A stretch of 64,000 nt of DNA from Cellulomonas carbonis (lineage in GTDB: Bacteria; Actinomycetota; Actinomycetes; Actinomycetales; Cellulomonadaceae), in NCBI RefSeq assembly GCF_014636275.1, contig NZ_BMEB01000006.1, positions 62,001 to 126,000 on the forward strand, in the 5' to 3' direction. Both the position numbers and the translations under genes were made by a program. The notes under the pieces were generated by a model. It saw only the letters and a program-made list of their open reading frames with translations, searched no databases and had not been told where the DNA came from. Of the stretch, positions 54,944-62,791 are shown piece after piece (position 1 is the stretch's first letter; every line of letters starts with the position of its first letter).

Positions 54944-55186
54944 GGTCGCTCCCGTGGGTCCGAGGTGCGGCGCGGTCGCGCCGACGGGCGGCGACCACTC
55001 TAGAAGGCGCGCCCGGGCGCGCGGTGCGGGTGCCCTCCCGCCACCGCGCACCGGGAGCGCGGTGTCGTCGGTCGCGGGGCCGTCGGCCGCAGGCGAGAAG
55101 GGGCCGGCCCCGGTCCAGGTACGACACCGCCCGGGTGCGCGTGCGCACCCGGGCGGGAGGACGGTGCCGGCAGGACGCCGGCGGCG

Positions 55187-56068
55187 TCAGTCGTTCGAGT
55201 TGAAGATCGCGAGGATCCGCAGGATCTCGAGGTACAGCCAGACGAGCGTGACGATGAGGCCGAAGGCCGCGGTCCAGGCGAACTTCGCCGGGATGCCCTG
55301 CTCGACACCGCGCTTGATGAAGTCGAAGTCCATGATGAGCGACGCGGCCGCGAGGCCGACCGCGACCAGGCCGACGAGGATGCCGACCGGGCCGTTGCGC
55401 AGCGGGCCGAAGCCCTCGCTCGCGATGAAGAACGACAGCACGACGTTGAGCAGCGAGAACGCGAGGTAGCCGACCATCGCGATGAGCAGCCAGCGCGTGA
55501 ACTTGGGCGTGACGCGCACCTTGCCCGAGCGGAACAGGAACAGCGCTGCGCCGAACGTCGCGAGCGTGCCGAGGACGGCCTGCATGACGATGGGCTCCGC
55601 CGTCCCCGTCGCCGAGTCGATGGTCATGCCCTGGAACGCGAGGCTGATGCCGCCGAGGAACACGCCCTGCGCGACCGTGTAGGCCACGATGAGCGCGGGG
55701 CTCGGGTTCTTCTTGAACGCGTTGACGAGGCCGAGGACGAGGCCGACGATCATGCCGATCGGCCACAGGCCGGGCGCGACGAACCAGGTCGCCGCCGCGA
55801 CGACGACGAGCAGCGCGAGCAGCCCGCCGGTCTTCATGATCACGTCGTCGTACGTCATGCGCCCGGTGTCGCGCGTCGTCGCGGCCGGGCCGTTGTACAT
55901 GTCCTCGAGCGACGGCTGCCCGTAAGGGGCCTGGCCGTAGGGGGCCTGGCCGTACGGCGCCTGGCCGTAGGGTGCCTGGCCGTACTGCGGGGGCGGTGCC
56001 TGCTGCACCCCACCGCGGCCACGGCGCTCGCCGAAGACGGCGCTGTTGCTGAACACGGGGTTGGACAC
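55187..56068 (-). CDS. Bax inhibitor-1/YccA-like membrane protein with YGQAP repeats
   Basis: A 293-residue membrane protein with seven helices after residue 75, of the BI-1-like actinobacterial family (PF12811 type): MTYDDVIMKTGGLLALLVVV, LGLVNAFKKNPSPALIVAYT and WLYLEILRILAIFNSND at the end. The N-terminus is a disordered repeat, four to five tandem Y-G-Q-A-P units (about residues 27-50), coded by 15-bp units at 55917-55986. Function is unknown; relatives are linked to ion homeostasis and stress. GTG at 56068 has AGGAGG 4-5 nt upstream, which fixes the start. Confidence 0.9.
   Translation of the reverse strand: MSNPVFSNSAVFGERRGRGGVQQAPPPQYGQAPYGQAPYGQAPYGQAPYGQPSLEDMYNGPAATTRDTGRMTYDDVIMKTGGLLALLVVVAAATWFVAPGLWPIGMIVGLVLGLVNAFKKNPSPALIVAYTVAQGVFLGGISLAFQGMTIDSATGTAEPIVMQAVLGTLATFGAALFLFRSGKVRVTPKFTRWLLIAMVGYLAFSLLNVVLSFFIASEGFGPLRNGPVGILVGLVAVGLAAASLIMDFDFIKRGVEQGIPAKFAWTAAFGLIVTLVWLYLEILRILAIFNSND
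55917..55986. repeat. 15-bp tandem repeat coding YGQAP units
   Basis: Four to five consecutive 15-bp units (core GCCTGGCCGTA on the + strand) with silent third-base changes. The protein repeat is better kept than the DNA repeat, which suggests selection on the protein. Confidence 0.85.
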
Positions 56069-56200
56069 GGGTTCCTCCTGGTCGCGGCCTCCGCCCGCAG
56101 GATGCGGGCCGGATAGGGTCGCCGGCCGTTGACTCATCCTAGGGAACGCACCTGGGGCCGCCATCGTTCCCGCGACTGGCAGGATGATCGGGCCGGCTCG

Positions 56201-56274
56201 GCCCCCGTAGCCCAACCGGCAGAGGCAGCCGGCTTAAACCCGGCCCAGTGCGGGTTCGACCCCCGCCGGGGGCA
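56201..56274 (+). tRNA. tRNA with UAA anticodon (Leu) and short variable loop
   Basis: Cloverleaf of 74 nt: acceptor GCCCCCG/CGGGGGC (56201-56207, 56267-56273), D stem of 3 bp with G18-G19 and a long loop, anticodon stem GCCGG/CCGGC, loop CTTAAAC with anticodon TAA at 56235-56237, variable loop CCAGT (5 nt), T stem GCGGG/CCCGC with loop TTCGACC. Discriminator A; CCA is not encoded. The anticodon and A73 say leucine, and the 3-bp D stem is Leu-like, but true tRNA-Leu has a long variable arm. A 19-bp hairpin starts 1 nt after the gene. Confidence 0.85.
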
Positions 56275-56321
56275 CGACGACGGCGGCCGACCCGGTCCGC
56301 CGGGGTCGGCCGCCGTCGTCG
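56275..56321. terminator. Terminator between tRNA and ndh
   Basis: Perfect 19-bp stem (56275-56293 with 56303-56321), 9-nt loop, starting immediately after the tRNA 3' end and finishing 12 bp before the ndh stop; it can serve both strands. Confidence 0.88.
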
Positions 56322-56333
56322 GTCGAGGCGGTG

Positions 56334-57779
56334 TCAGGCGCCCGCGGGCACCTTCTCGCGCACGACGTTGCCCTCGGTCTTGTCGGCCGGCTTGCCGGCC
56401 GCCTTGGCGCGCGGCGTGGAGGCCTCGCGGAAGTCGGCGCGCGGGTCGTGCAGGCGGCCCAGGGCGACCATCTCGCGGCGGAAGAACATCGCGAGGGTCC
56501 AGTCGAGGACGATGCGGACCTTGCGGTTCAGCGTCGGCATCTGCGCCATGTGGTAAGTCCGGTGCATGAACCACGCGGGCCAGCCGCGCAGCTTGACGCC
56601 GTAGACCTGCGCGACGCCCTTGCCGAGGCCGAGCGACGCGACCGTGCCGACGTGCTTGTGCCTGTACGGCTCGACCGGTGCGCTGCGCAGCGCCTTCGCG
56701 AGGTTGTCGCCGAGGTGGCGGGCCTGGCGGACGGCGTGCTGCGCGCTGGGCGAGCAGAGCTTGCCCGGGTTGGCCAGGTCGGGCACGGCGGCGCAGTCGC
56801 CCGCGGTCCACGCGCCGTCGACGACCGTGCCGTCCTCGTGCGCGACCTGGAGCGTCGGCAGCGCCCGGACGCGGCCCGTCTGGTCGAGCGGCAGGTCCGA
56901 GTCGGCCAGCACCGGGTTGGCGCGGACACCCGCGGTCCACACGATGGTCTCGGAGTCGAACTCCACGCCCGTCGAGGTCACGACGTGGCCGCCGACGCAC
57001 GAGCTGAGGAACGTCGAGAGGTGGACCTCGATGTCGCGCTTGCGCAGCTGCTCGAGCGCGTAGCCGCCCATCTCCTCGCCCAGCTCGGGCAGGATGCGCG
57101 GCGACCCCTCGATCATGACGAAGCGCAGGTCCTCGATCGCGATCGAGTCGTAGTAGCGCAGGACGTCGCGCGCCATGTCCTCGACCTCGGCGATCGCCTC
57201 GATGCCCGCGAACCCGCCACCGACGAAGGTGAAGGTCAGGAGCCGGCGGCGCAGGTCCTTGTCCCACGTCGAGGCCGCGGCGTCGATCTTGCTGAGCACG
57301 TGGTTGCGGAGCGCGATCGCCTCCTCGACCTGCTTGAAGCCGATGGCCTCCTCCGCAAGACCCGGGATGGGCAGCGTGCGCGCGACCGAGCCGAGCGCGA
57401 CGACGAGGTGGTCGTAGGAGATCTCGTACGGCTCGCCCGCGTCGGGCGCCAGGCGCACGGTGCGGTCCGCGTGACGGATCTCGGTGACGCGCGCGGTGAG
57501 GGTGTCGATGCCCTTGAGCTCACGGCGGTGGGACACGACCACGTGGCGCGGCTCGAGCGAGCCGGCGGCCGCCTCGGGCAGGAACGGCTGGTACGTCATG
57601 TAGGGGCGCGGGTCGACGACGACGATCGCCGCCTCGCGCTTGCCGAGCCGGCGGCGGAGCCGCAGCGCGGTGTAGAGCCCGACGTAGCCGCCACCGAGGA
57701 CGACGATGCGGGGAACCTTGCGCGGACGGGGGCCCCGGGAGGAGCGGTCCGCGGGCACAGCCTCGAGGCTCTGGGTCAT
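56334..57779 (-). CDS. ndh: Type II NADH dehydrogenase (NAD(P)/FAD-dependent oxidoreductase)
   Basis: A 481-residue membrane-associated flavoenzyme that passes electrons from NADH to menaquinone without pumping protons. FAD motif VVLGGGYVGLYTALRL (about residue 26), the YMTYQPFLPEAAAG segment, HLVVALGS, NADH motif TFTFVGGGFAGIEAIAE, and a second FAD motif AWTAGDCAAVPD. The C-terminus (YGVKLRGWPAWFMHRTYHMA and VRIVLDWTLAMFF) has amphipathic membrane-binding helices. A leaderless promoter stands before the ATG and overlaps a CRP-like site. Divergent order with respect to the hemerythrin gene is not the case: both are on the minus strand, 89 bp apart. Confidence 0.93.
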   Translation of the reverse strand: MTQSLEAVPADRSSRGPRPRKVPRIVVLGGGYVGLYTALRLRRRLGKREAAIVVVDPRPYMTYQPFLPEAAAGSLEPRHVVVSHRRELKGIDTLTARVTEIRHADRTVRLAPDAGEPYEISYDHLVVALGSVARTLPIPGLAEEAIGFKQVEEAIALRNHVLSKIDAAASTWDKDLRRRLLTFTFVGGGFAGIEAIAEVEDMARDVLRYYDSIAIEDLRFVMIEGSPRILPELGEEMGGYALEQLRKRDIEVHLSTFLSSCVGGHVVTSTGVEFDSETIVWTAGVRANPVLADSDLPLDQTGRVRALPTLQVAHEDGTVVDGAWTAGDCAAVPDLANPGKLCSPSAQHAVRQARHLGDNLAKALRSAPVEPYRHKHVGTVASLGLGKGVAQVYGVKLRGWPAWFMHRTYHMAQMPTLNRKVRIVLDWTLAMFFRREMVALGRLHDPRADFREASTPRAKAAGKPADKTEGNVVREKVPAGA

Positions 57780-57786
57780 ACGTCCT

Positions 57787-57815
57787 ACGGTAAGAACCTG
57801 TGAAAGTCTTCACAA
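57787..57815 (-). promoter_or_regulatory. ndh promoter with overlapping CRP-like site
   Basis: Minus strand: -35 TTGTGA (57810-57815), 17-nt spacer, -10 TACCGT (57787-57792), then 7 nt to the ATG. The symmetric element TGTGA-N6-TCACA (57799-57814) lies in the -35/spacer zone and matches the Crp/GlxR consensus exactly. Confidence 0.7.
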
Positions 57816-57868
57816 GCGCCGTCCCGCCCAGTGGCCCGTGAGCCGCGACACAGTCGTCCCATGACCGC

Positions 57869-58555
57869 TCAGTCGCGTGCCAGGGCCGTCCCGTAGACGC
57901 GCGCGCGGTGCGCGGCGAACTGCCGGCGCCCCACCGCCGCCCACACCACGCGGATGGGCAGGGGCAGGTTGGTGCGCAGCCACTCGGCCCGCTCCGCGGG
58001 CGGCACGCTGTCCAGGATCCACCCGAGCAGCAGCAGCATCTGGCCTCGGGGGGTCGAGGACCGGCCGTGCTCGCCGAGCTCGTCCCACTCGCGCTGGCTC
58101 AGGACGAGCGACGCCGTCGGCAGGATCCGCTCCTCCTCGGCCCCCAGGTGCACGAGCAGCGCGGCACGGATCTCGTCGAGCACCTCCGCGACCGCCTCGC
58201 GGTCCTCCGCCGACGCCGACGCCTCCCACGCGGGCACGAGCGCGTCGAGCCGGACGAGCAGGTCCGCGACCGTCGCGTGCTGCGAGCGCATGAGCCCGAC
58301 GTGCAAGGCGCACGCGGGCGACCGCTCCTCGAGGCGGTCCCACAGCAGGAGGTCCTCGCCGCGGTGGTGCCGGTGCAGACCGCCGGCGATGTCGCGCACG
58401 TGCGCCGCGACGACCGCGGTGCGGGTCCGGTCGCCGACGCCGACGCCGCGGACCAGCACCGGGGCGTCGACGAACAGACGGCGGAACAGCCGGTGGATCT
58501 GCACCATGTCCGAGGTGTCGCACCCGAGCCTCTCGCTCTGGGGGGTCGTCGTCAT
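57869..58555 (-). CDS. Hemerythrin HHE-domain protein
   Basis: A 228-residue cytoplasmic four-helix-bundle protein. Metal-binding residues are spread as in HHE proteins: H in QIHRLFRRL, H-H-x-x-E in LHRHHRGEDLLLWD, H in MRSQHATVADLL, and H-x3-E-E-E in LLVHLGAEEERILP. It should hold a di-iron centre and may sense or buffer O2, NO or peroxide. The C-terminal 70 residues (LLLGWILDSVPPAERAEWL and onward) form an extra helical part. ATG at 58555; the Met 16 residues later is possible. It lies upstream of ndh on the same strand. Confidence 0.87.
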   Translation of the reverse strand: MTTTPQSERLGCDTSDMVQIHRLFRRLFVDAPVLVRGVGVGDRTRTAVVAAHVRDIAGGLHRHHRGEDLLLWDRLEERSPACALHVGLMRSQHATVADLLVRLDALVPAWEASASAEDREAVAEVLDEIRAALLVHLGAEEERILPTASLVLSQREWDELGEHGRSSTPRGQMLLLLGWILDSVPPAERAEWLRTNLPLPIRVVWAAVGRRQFAAHRARVYGTALARD

Positions 58556-58763
58556 CGCCGTGCCTCTCGTGTCGGACGCACCCGTGCGGCGCGTCACGTC
58601 CACCGTCGCGGCTCGCACGCCGTGACCCCAGGCACAGGACCCGCTCACCGCCCGCACACCCGGTCGGACGGCACCGCGACGCACCGGCCGGGCGCCCGCC
58701 GGCCGCGCCGGCCCCGTCGGCCCTGCCTGCCCCGCCGGCCCCGCTGGCCGACGCGGGACCGGC

Positions 58764-61241
58764 TCAGGCCTCGCCGGCGAGCGCGTACGCGATCGCGCCG
58801 TCGGGACCGAGCGCGCGCCCGGCGTCCGTCGCGATCGCGAGCCCGCTCGGCCCGAGAGCCGCGAGCGACTCGGCCTCCGTCCGCCCGCGCAGCGCAGGAT
58901 CGGGCAGGTAGTAGCCGTACACGTCGGCGCCCACGCGCTCGCGCAGGTCGAGGGACGCACCCAGGAGCGTCGCCGCCCGCAGGTGGTCCCCCGTCGCGCC
59001 CTCGACGACGGCGAGGCTCTCGAGGAAGTGCGAGAGGTTGGCCAGGTCTCGCGTCTGCGCCGAGAGGCCGATGCCCTCGACGAGGTACGTGCGCGCGTCG
59101 TCGGTGCGGCCCTCGGCCAGCGCGGCCTGGACGAGCCCGTAGAGGCCGATGTAGGTCGTGAGCCGGTCCCCCCGGCGCCGCGCCGACTCCAGGCCGGGCC
59201 GGATCTGCTCGACCGCGCCCGTCGGGTCGCCCTGCAGCAGCCGGACGGTCCCGAGCCAGATGTGCGACAGCGCCGCGACCCACGCCCCCGCGGGCCCGTC
59301 CCCGGTGAGGTCGATCGCGGAGCGGAACCACCGTTCCGCGAGGGCGAGGTCGCCCCGCGCGAGCGCGACCAGGCCGCACCCGCCGGCCGCGCCGACCTGC
59401 GCGCCGACGTCGTCGGTGCCGGCGGCGAGCTCCCACGCGACCCCCCAGCCGTATCCGCTCGCGTCCAGGTCACCCTGGGCGAACGCCATCGCGGACATCG
59501 TGAGCGTCGCCTTCGCGCGCTCCACCCGAGGCATGGGCAGCGTCAGGGCCGCCTCGGCGAGCCGCCGGCCGCGCAGCAGGTTGCCGCGCAGCCACCAGTA
59601 GAGCCACAGGTGCCACACCATCGCCCCGGCGCGGGCCCCGTCGCCGCTCTCGACCCACCACTCGACGGCCGACGCGAGGTTGGCGTCGTCCGCGACCGCC
59701 CGCTCGAGCCAGCGCACCTGGTCCGCCCCCTCGAGGCGCGGCGCGGCGTCCTCGGCGGACGCCAGGAAGTGCCGGGCGTGCGCGGTCCGCGCCGCGACGC
59801 GCTCGGCGTCGTCCTCCTCGAGGAGGCTCCGCGCGTGCTGGAGCACCGGCTCGAGCATGCGGTAACGGGGTCCCCCGCCGTCGCCCGCGTGCACCACGAC
59901 GAGCGAGTGCTCGACGAGCCGCTCGAGGAGACCGACGGGGTCCGGGAGGTCCGCGCCGAGCGCCTCGACGGCGTCGAGGTCGCAACCGCCCGAGCAGACC
60001 GACAGCCGCCGGTACAGCGCACGCTCGTCGTGCCCCAGCAGGCGGTAGCCCCAGTCGAGCGTCGCGCGCATCGTCCGCTGGCGCGGCGGGAGGTCGGTCG
60101 CGCCGTCGCGCGCCATCGACTCGTCCAGGCGCGCGAGCAGCGACGGGGCGTCGAGGACGCGGGCGCGCGCGGCGGCCAGCTCGAGCGCGAGCGGGATGCC
60201 CGCCAGGCGGCGGCAGATCGCCGCCACGGCGGCGCCGTCGTCGGCCCGCGAGCCGAACCCCGGCGAGACCGCCCGCGCGCGCTCGAGCAGGAGCGCGCAG
60301 GCGGGCGACTCCTCGACGAGCGCGTCGCTCGGCGGCAGCGCGAGTGGCTGCACCGCGTACTCCGACTCGCCCCGCACCCGCAGCGCGGCGCGGCTCGTCG
60401 CGAGCACCACGACGCCCGGGCATGCCTCGAGGAGCCGCGCGACGAGCATCCCGACCTCGGGGAGGTGCTCGAGGTTGTCGAGCACGAGGAGCGTCCTGGA
60501 GCCCGCGAGCTCGGCGAGCAGCCGCTGCTCGGCGTCCGGCGCCTCGAGCACCGACAGGCCGAGGGCGCGCGCGACGGCGGGCACGACGAGCGCCCCGTCG
60601 TCGACGGCGGCCAGCGGCACGACGGCGACGCCGTCGGCGTGGTCGCCACCCACGGCACGGGCCACGGCCAGCGCGAGCGTGGTCTTGCCGACACCGCCGG
60701 TGCCGGTGAGCGTGACGAGCCGCGCCGTCGTGCGGCGCAGCAGCGAGGTCACGGCCGCGACGTCGTCGTCCCGACCGACCAGCGCGGTCACGGGGGCCGG
60801 GACCGGCGTCGGGACAGGCGTCCGGACGGACGCAGGAGGCGTCACGGCGGTCGCCGTGGGCCCGCTCGCGGCGTGCGCGGTCGCGGCGTGGTCGCTCGCG
60901 GGGTGCACGGCCCCGGCGGGTCCCGTCGTCGGGCCGCCCGGGTCGGCCTCGGAGCGTGTCGTGACCTCCGTCGGCCGGTCCGCGGGATCCGACCTCCGCG
61001 GGCGACGGGGGACGGCCGCGACGAGCGTGCGGACGCCCACCTCGTCGAGGCCCAGCGCGCCCGCCAGCGACCGGACGGTGTGGGGGTACGGCCGGGTGCG
61101 CGTCCCGCGCTCGAGCGCGCTGACGCCGTGCGCCGTGAGTCCCGCGCGCTCGGCGAGCTCCTCCTGGGTGAGGCCGGCGCCCTCGCGCAGGCGTCGCAGG
61201 AGCGTGCCGAACGCCTCGCCGTCACGGGACTCGCTGTCCAC
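58764..61241 (-). CDS. XRE-family regulator with STAND (NB-ARC) ATPase and TPR-like domain
   Basis: An 825-residue multidomain regulator. Residues about 10-75 form an XRE helix-turn-helix (LRRLREGAGLTQEELAERAG). A disordered Thr/Pro/Ala-rich linker follows (about 80-150). The STAND ATPase (about 150-450) has Walker A GTGGVGKTT with K186, Walker B TLLVLDNLEHL, and the downstream IPLALELAAARARVL motif. The C-terminal ~350 residues are TPR-like helical repeats (WRFRSAIDL and RTDDARTYLVEGIGL type segments). Such proteins act as ligand-gated transcription factors; the signal is unknown. GTG at 61241. It is divergent from the small secreted protein gene. Confidence 0.88.
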   Translation of the reverse strand: MDSESRDGEAFGTLLRRLREGAGLTQEELAERAGLTAHGVSALERGTRTRPYPHTVRSLAGALGLDEVGVRTLVAAVPRRPRRSDPADRPTEVTTRSEADPGGPTTGPAGAVHPASDHAATAHAASGPTATAVTPPASVRTPVPTPVPAPVTALVGRDDDVAAVTSLLRRTTARLVTLTGTGGVGKTTLALAVARAVGGDHADGVAVVPLAAVDDGALVVPAVARALGLSVLEAPDAEQRLLAELAGSRTLLVLDNLEHLPEVGMLVARLLEACPGVVVLATSRAALRVRGESEYAVQPLALPPSDALVEESPACALLLERARAVSPGFGSRADDGAAVAAICRRLAGIPLALELAAARARVLDAPSLLARLDESMARDGATDLPPRQRTMRATLDWGYRLLGHDERALYRRLSVCSGGCDLDAVEALGADLPDPVGLLERLVEHSLVVVHAGDGGGPRYRMLEPVLQHARSLLEEDDAERVAARTAHARHFLASAEDAAPRLEGADQVRWLERAVADDANLASAVEWWVESGDGARAGAMVWHLWLYWWLRGNLLRGRRLAEAALTLPMPRVERAKATLTMSAMAFAQGDLDASGYGWGVAWELAAGTDDVGAQVGAAGGCGLVALARGDLALAERWFRSAIDLTGDGPAGAWVAALSHIWLGTVRLLQGDPTGAVEQIRPGLESARRRGDRLTTYIGLYGLVQAALAEGRTDDARTYLVEGIGLSAQTRDLANLSHFLESLAVVEGATGDHLRAATLLGASLDLRERVGADVYGYYLPDPALRGRTEAESLAALGPSGLAIATDAGRALGPDGAIAYALAGEA

Positions 61242-61379
61242 GCCGTGAGTATCGCCCGCACACCACCCGGACGGAAGCAACCGTACGGGTGGCGTTCGTG
61301 GTGTTTGTCCTGGTCCGGGACCAGGGTCGGTCGACGACGGCGCGGCCGACCGGCCCGCCCCGAGACCAGGAGCCCGCAC

Positions 61380-61811
61380 ATGCCCCGTCCCAAGATCCTC
61401 ACCACGCTCGCCCTCACGGGAGCCCTCATGGCGACCGGCGTCGGCGCCGCGTCCGCGCACGAGTGCTTCATCGCCAACCGCTCGGACCAGGGCAACACCG
61501 GCGCGAGCCACTCGAAGAACTGGTACACGCTCGAGGTCGCGGAGCTGTACTCGTCGGCGCACCTCTTCCTCGGCACGGAGCCGCTCACCGAGGCGCAGGT
61601 CGCCGAGGCGGTCGAGCTCACGAGCGCGCGGGGCATCCCGACGAGCTTCACCGTGTTCGAGCGGTTCACGATCCCGCGCTCGACCGCCGAGCTCGAGGCG
61701 CTGTCGTCCAAGACGGCCGACGGCAAGGGCGTCGACCACTTCTTCGTCGCCTACGGCGACGCGATCATCGGCATCGTCTTCGAGGTGCTGGGCGGCGGCG
61801 GCGCCGCCTGA
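61380..61811 (+). CDS. Small secreted protein with mature N-terminal histidine
   Basis: A 143-residue protein with a clear signal peptide: K5, hydrophobic core to residue 22, cleavage site A-S-A before H27. The mature protein would begin with His (H27-E-C29). It has a second His cluster (SHSKNWYTLEVAEL), one Cys only, and a short beta/alpha domain ending in FFVAYGDAIIGIVFEVLG. I do not recognise a family with a known function. The free N-terminal His resembles the copper-binding His brace of LPMO-like proteins, but no other LPMO feature is present. ATG at 61380 has a CAGGAG stretch about 9 nt upstream. Confidence 0.8.
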   Translation: MPRPKILTTLALTGALMATGVGAASAHECFIANRSDQGNTGASHSKNWYTLEVAELYSSAHLFLGTEPLTEAQVAEAVELTSARGIPTSFTVFERFTIPRSTAELEALSSKTADGKGVDHFFVAYGDAIIGIVFEVLGGGGAA

Positions 61812-61844
61812 CGGTCCCTCCCGGTCGGCCCTGCGCCTCGCACG

Positions 61845-62684
61845 TCACCCGCGCGCGAGGCGCAGGGCCGTGCCCACCGCGTCGTCGAGCATCGCCTCGG
61901 TGAGCCGACCCGTCTGCGTGTTCTGCTGCGACACGTGGTAGCTCGCCACGAGGTGGACGACGACGCCGTCGGGCCGTGAGAGCGGTGCGTGCACGCCGTG
62001 GCCGAAGCGCGGCGCCGGGCGGGGCACCGACCAGCCGAACCCGCGCGCCGCGCCGAGCATCGACGCCCAGCCGAAGGCCCCGAGCACCAGCACCGCCCGC
62101 ACGGTCGGGGCGAGCAGCTCGACCTCGCGCCGGAACCACGGGGCGCACGTGTCCCGCTCGACCGGCAGCGGCGCGTTGTCCGGCGGCGCGCACCGCACGG
62201 CGGGGACCATCCGCACGTCGGTGAGCCGGAGCCCGTCGGCCGCGTCGACCGACTCGGCCTGCGACGCGACCCCCGCCCGGTGCAGCGCCGCGACGATCCA
62301 GTCGCCCGACCTGTCCCCCGTGAAGAGCCGGCCGGTCCGGTTCGCGCCGTGCGCGGCGGGCGCGAGGCCGACGACGAGCAGCCGCGCGGCGGTGTCCCCG
62401 AACCCGGGCGCCGGGCGTCCCCAGTACGGCTCGTCGCGGAACATCCGGCGCTTGGTGAGGGCGACGTCCTCGCGCCATGCGACGAGCCGCGGGCACGCGC
62501 GGCACACCGACGACGCCGCGTCGAGCAGCCCGAGGTCCGCGTCGGCCGCGAGCGCGGCGACGTCGGTCGGCGAGGCCGCGACAGGGGTGCCCGGCGAGGC
62601 CGGGTCCCCGGGCCAGCCGGACCCCGCGGGGACGGGAGAGACGAACGGGACGCCCGTGCGCGGGTGCGGGAGTGCGGTCGTCAC
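61845..62684 (-). CDS. Type-5 uracil-DNA glycosylase (UdgB-like)
   Basis: A 279-residue Fe-S DNA glycosylase of family 5 that removes uracil (and often hypoxanthine) from DNA. Motif A is GLAPAAHGANRTGRLFTGD (about residue 107), without the polar residue of family 4. The four cluster cysteines are C61, C64 (VCRACPRL), C165 and C180. ATASYHVS-type motif B is seen as HLVASYHVSQQNTQTGRL. Family members occur in mycobacteria and thermophiles. GTG at 62684 has CGAGGG upstream. It is monocistronic, between a convergent secreted-protein gene and ppx. Confidence 0.92.
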   Translation of the reverse strand: MTTALPHPRTGVPFVSPVPAGSGWPGDPASPGTPVAASPTDVAALAADADLGLLDAASSVCRACPRLVAWREDVALTKRRMFRDEPYWGRPAPGFGDTAARLLVVGLAPAAHGANRTGRLFTGDRSGDWIVAALHRAGVASQAESVDAADGLRLTDVRMVPAVRCAPPDNAPLPVERDTCAPWFRREVELLAPTVRAVLVLGAFGWASMLGAARGFGWSVPRPAPRFGHGVHAPLSRPDGVVVHLVASYHVSQQNTQTGRLTEAMLDDAVGTALRLARG

Positions 62685-62791
62685 CCCTCGATGATGCCCG
62701 CCCGTGACGCCACGGCCAGCGGGACGGCGCCCGGACGGCGCCGCGATGGCGCCGGGAGGACCCGGGGTGGTGGCCCCGGGAGGCACAGGCG

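Noticed and set aside
51470..55003. An open frame of 1177 codons on the plus strand across nhaA and cbs
   Set aside because: Antisense to two clear genes, Arg/Asp/Val-rich without any domain, so a composition artefact.
56201..56274. Phage attachment site at the tRNA
   Set aside because: No integrase, no repeated tRNA 3' end and no prophage genes occur nearby.
61380..61811. Lytic polysaccharide monooxygenase
   Set aside because: Only the N-terminal His fits. The protein is too short and lacks the AA10 sequence pattern, including a clear second copper-binding His in context and the paired cysteines.
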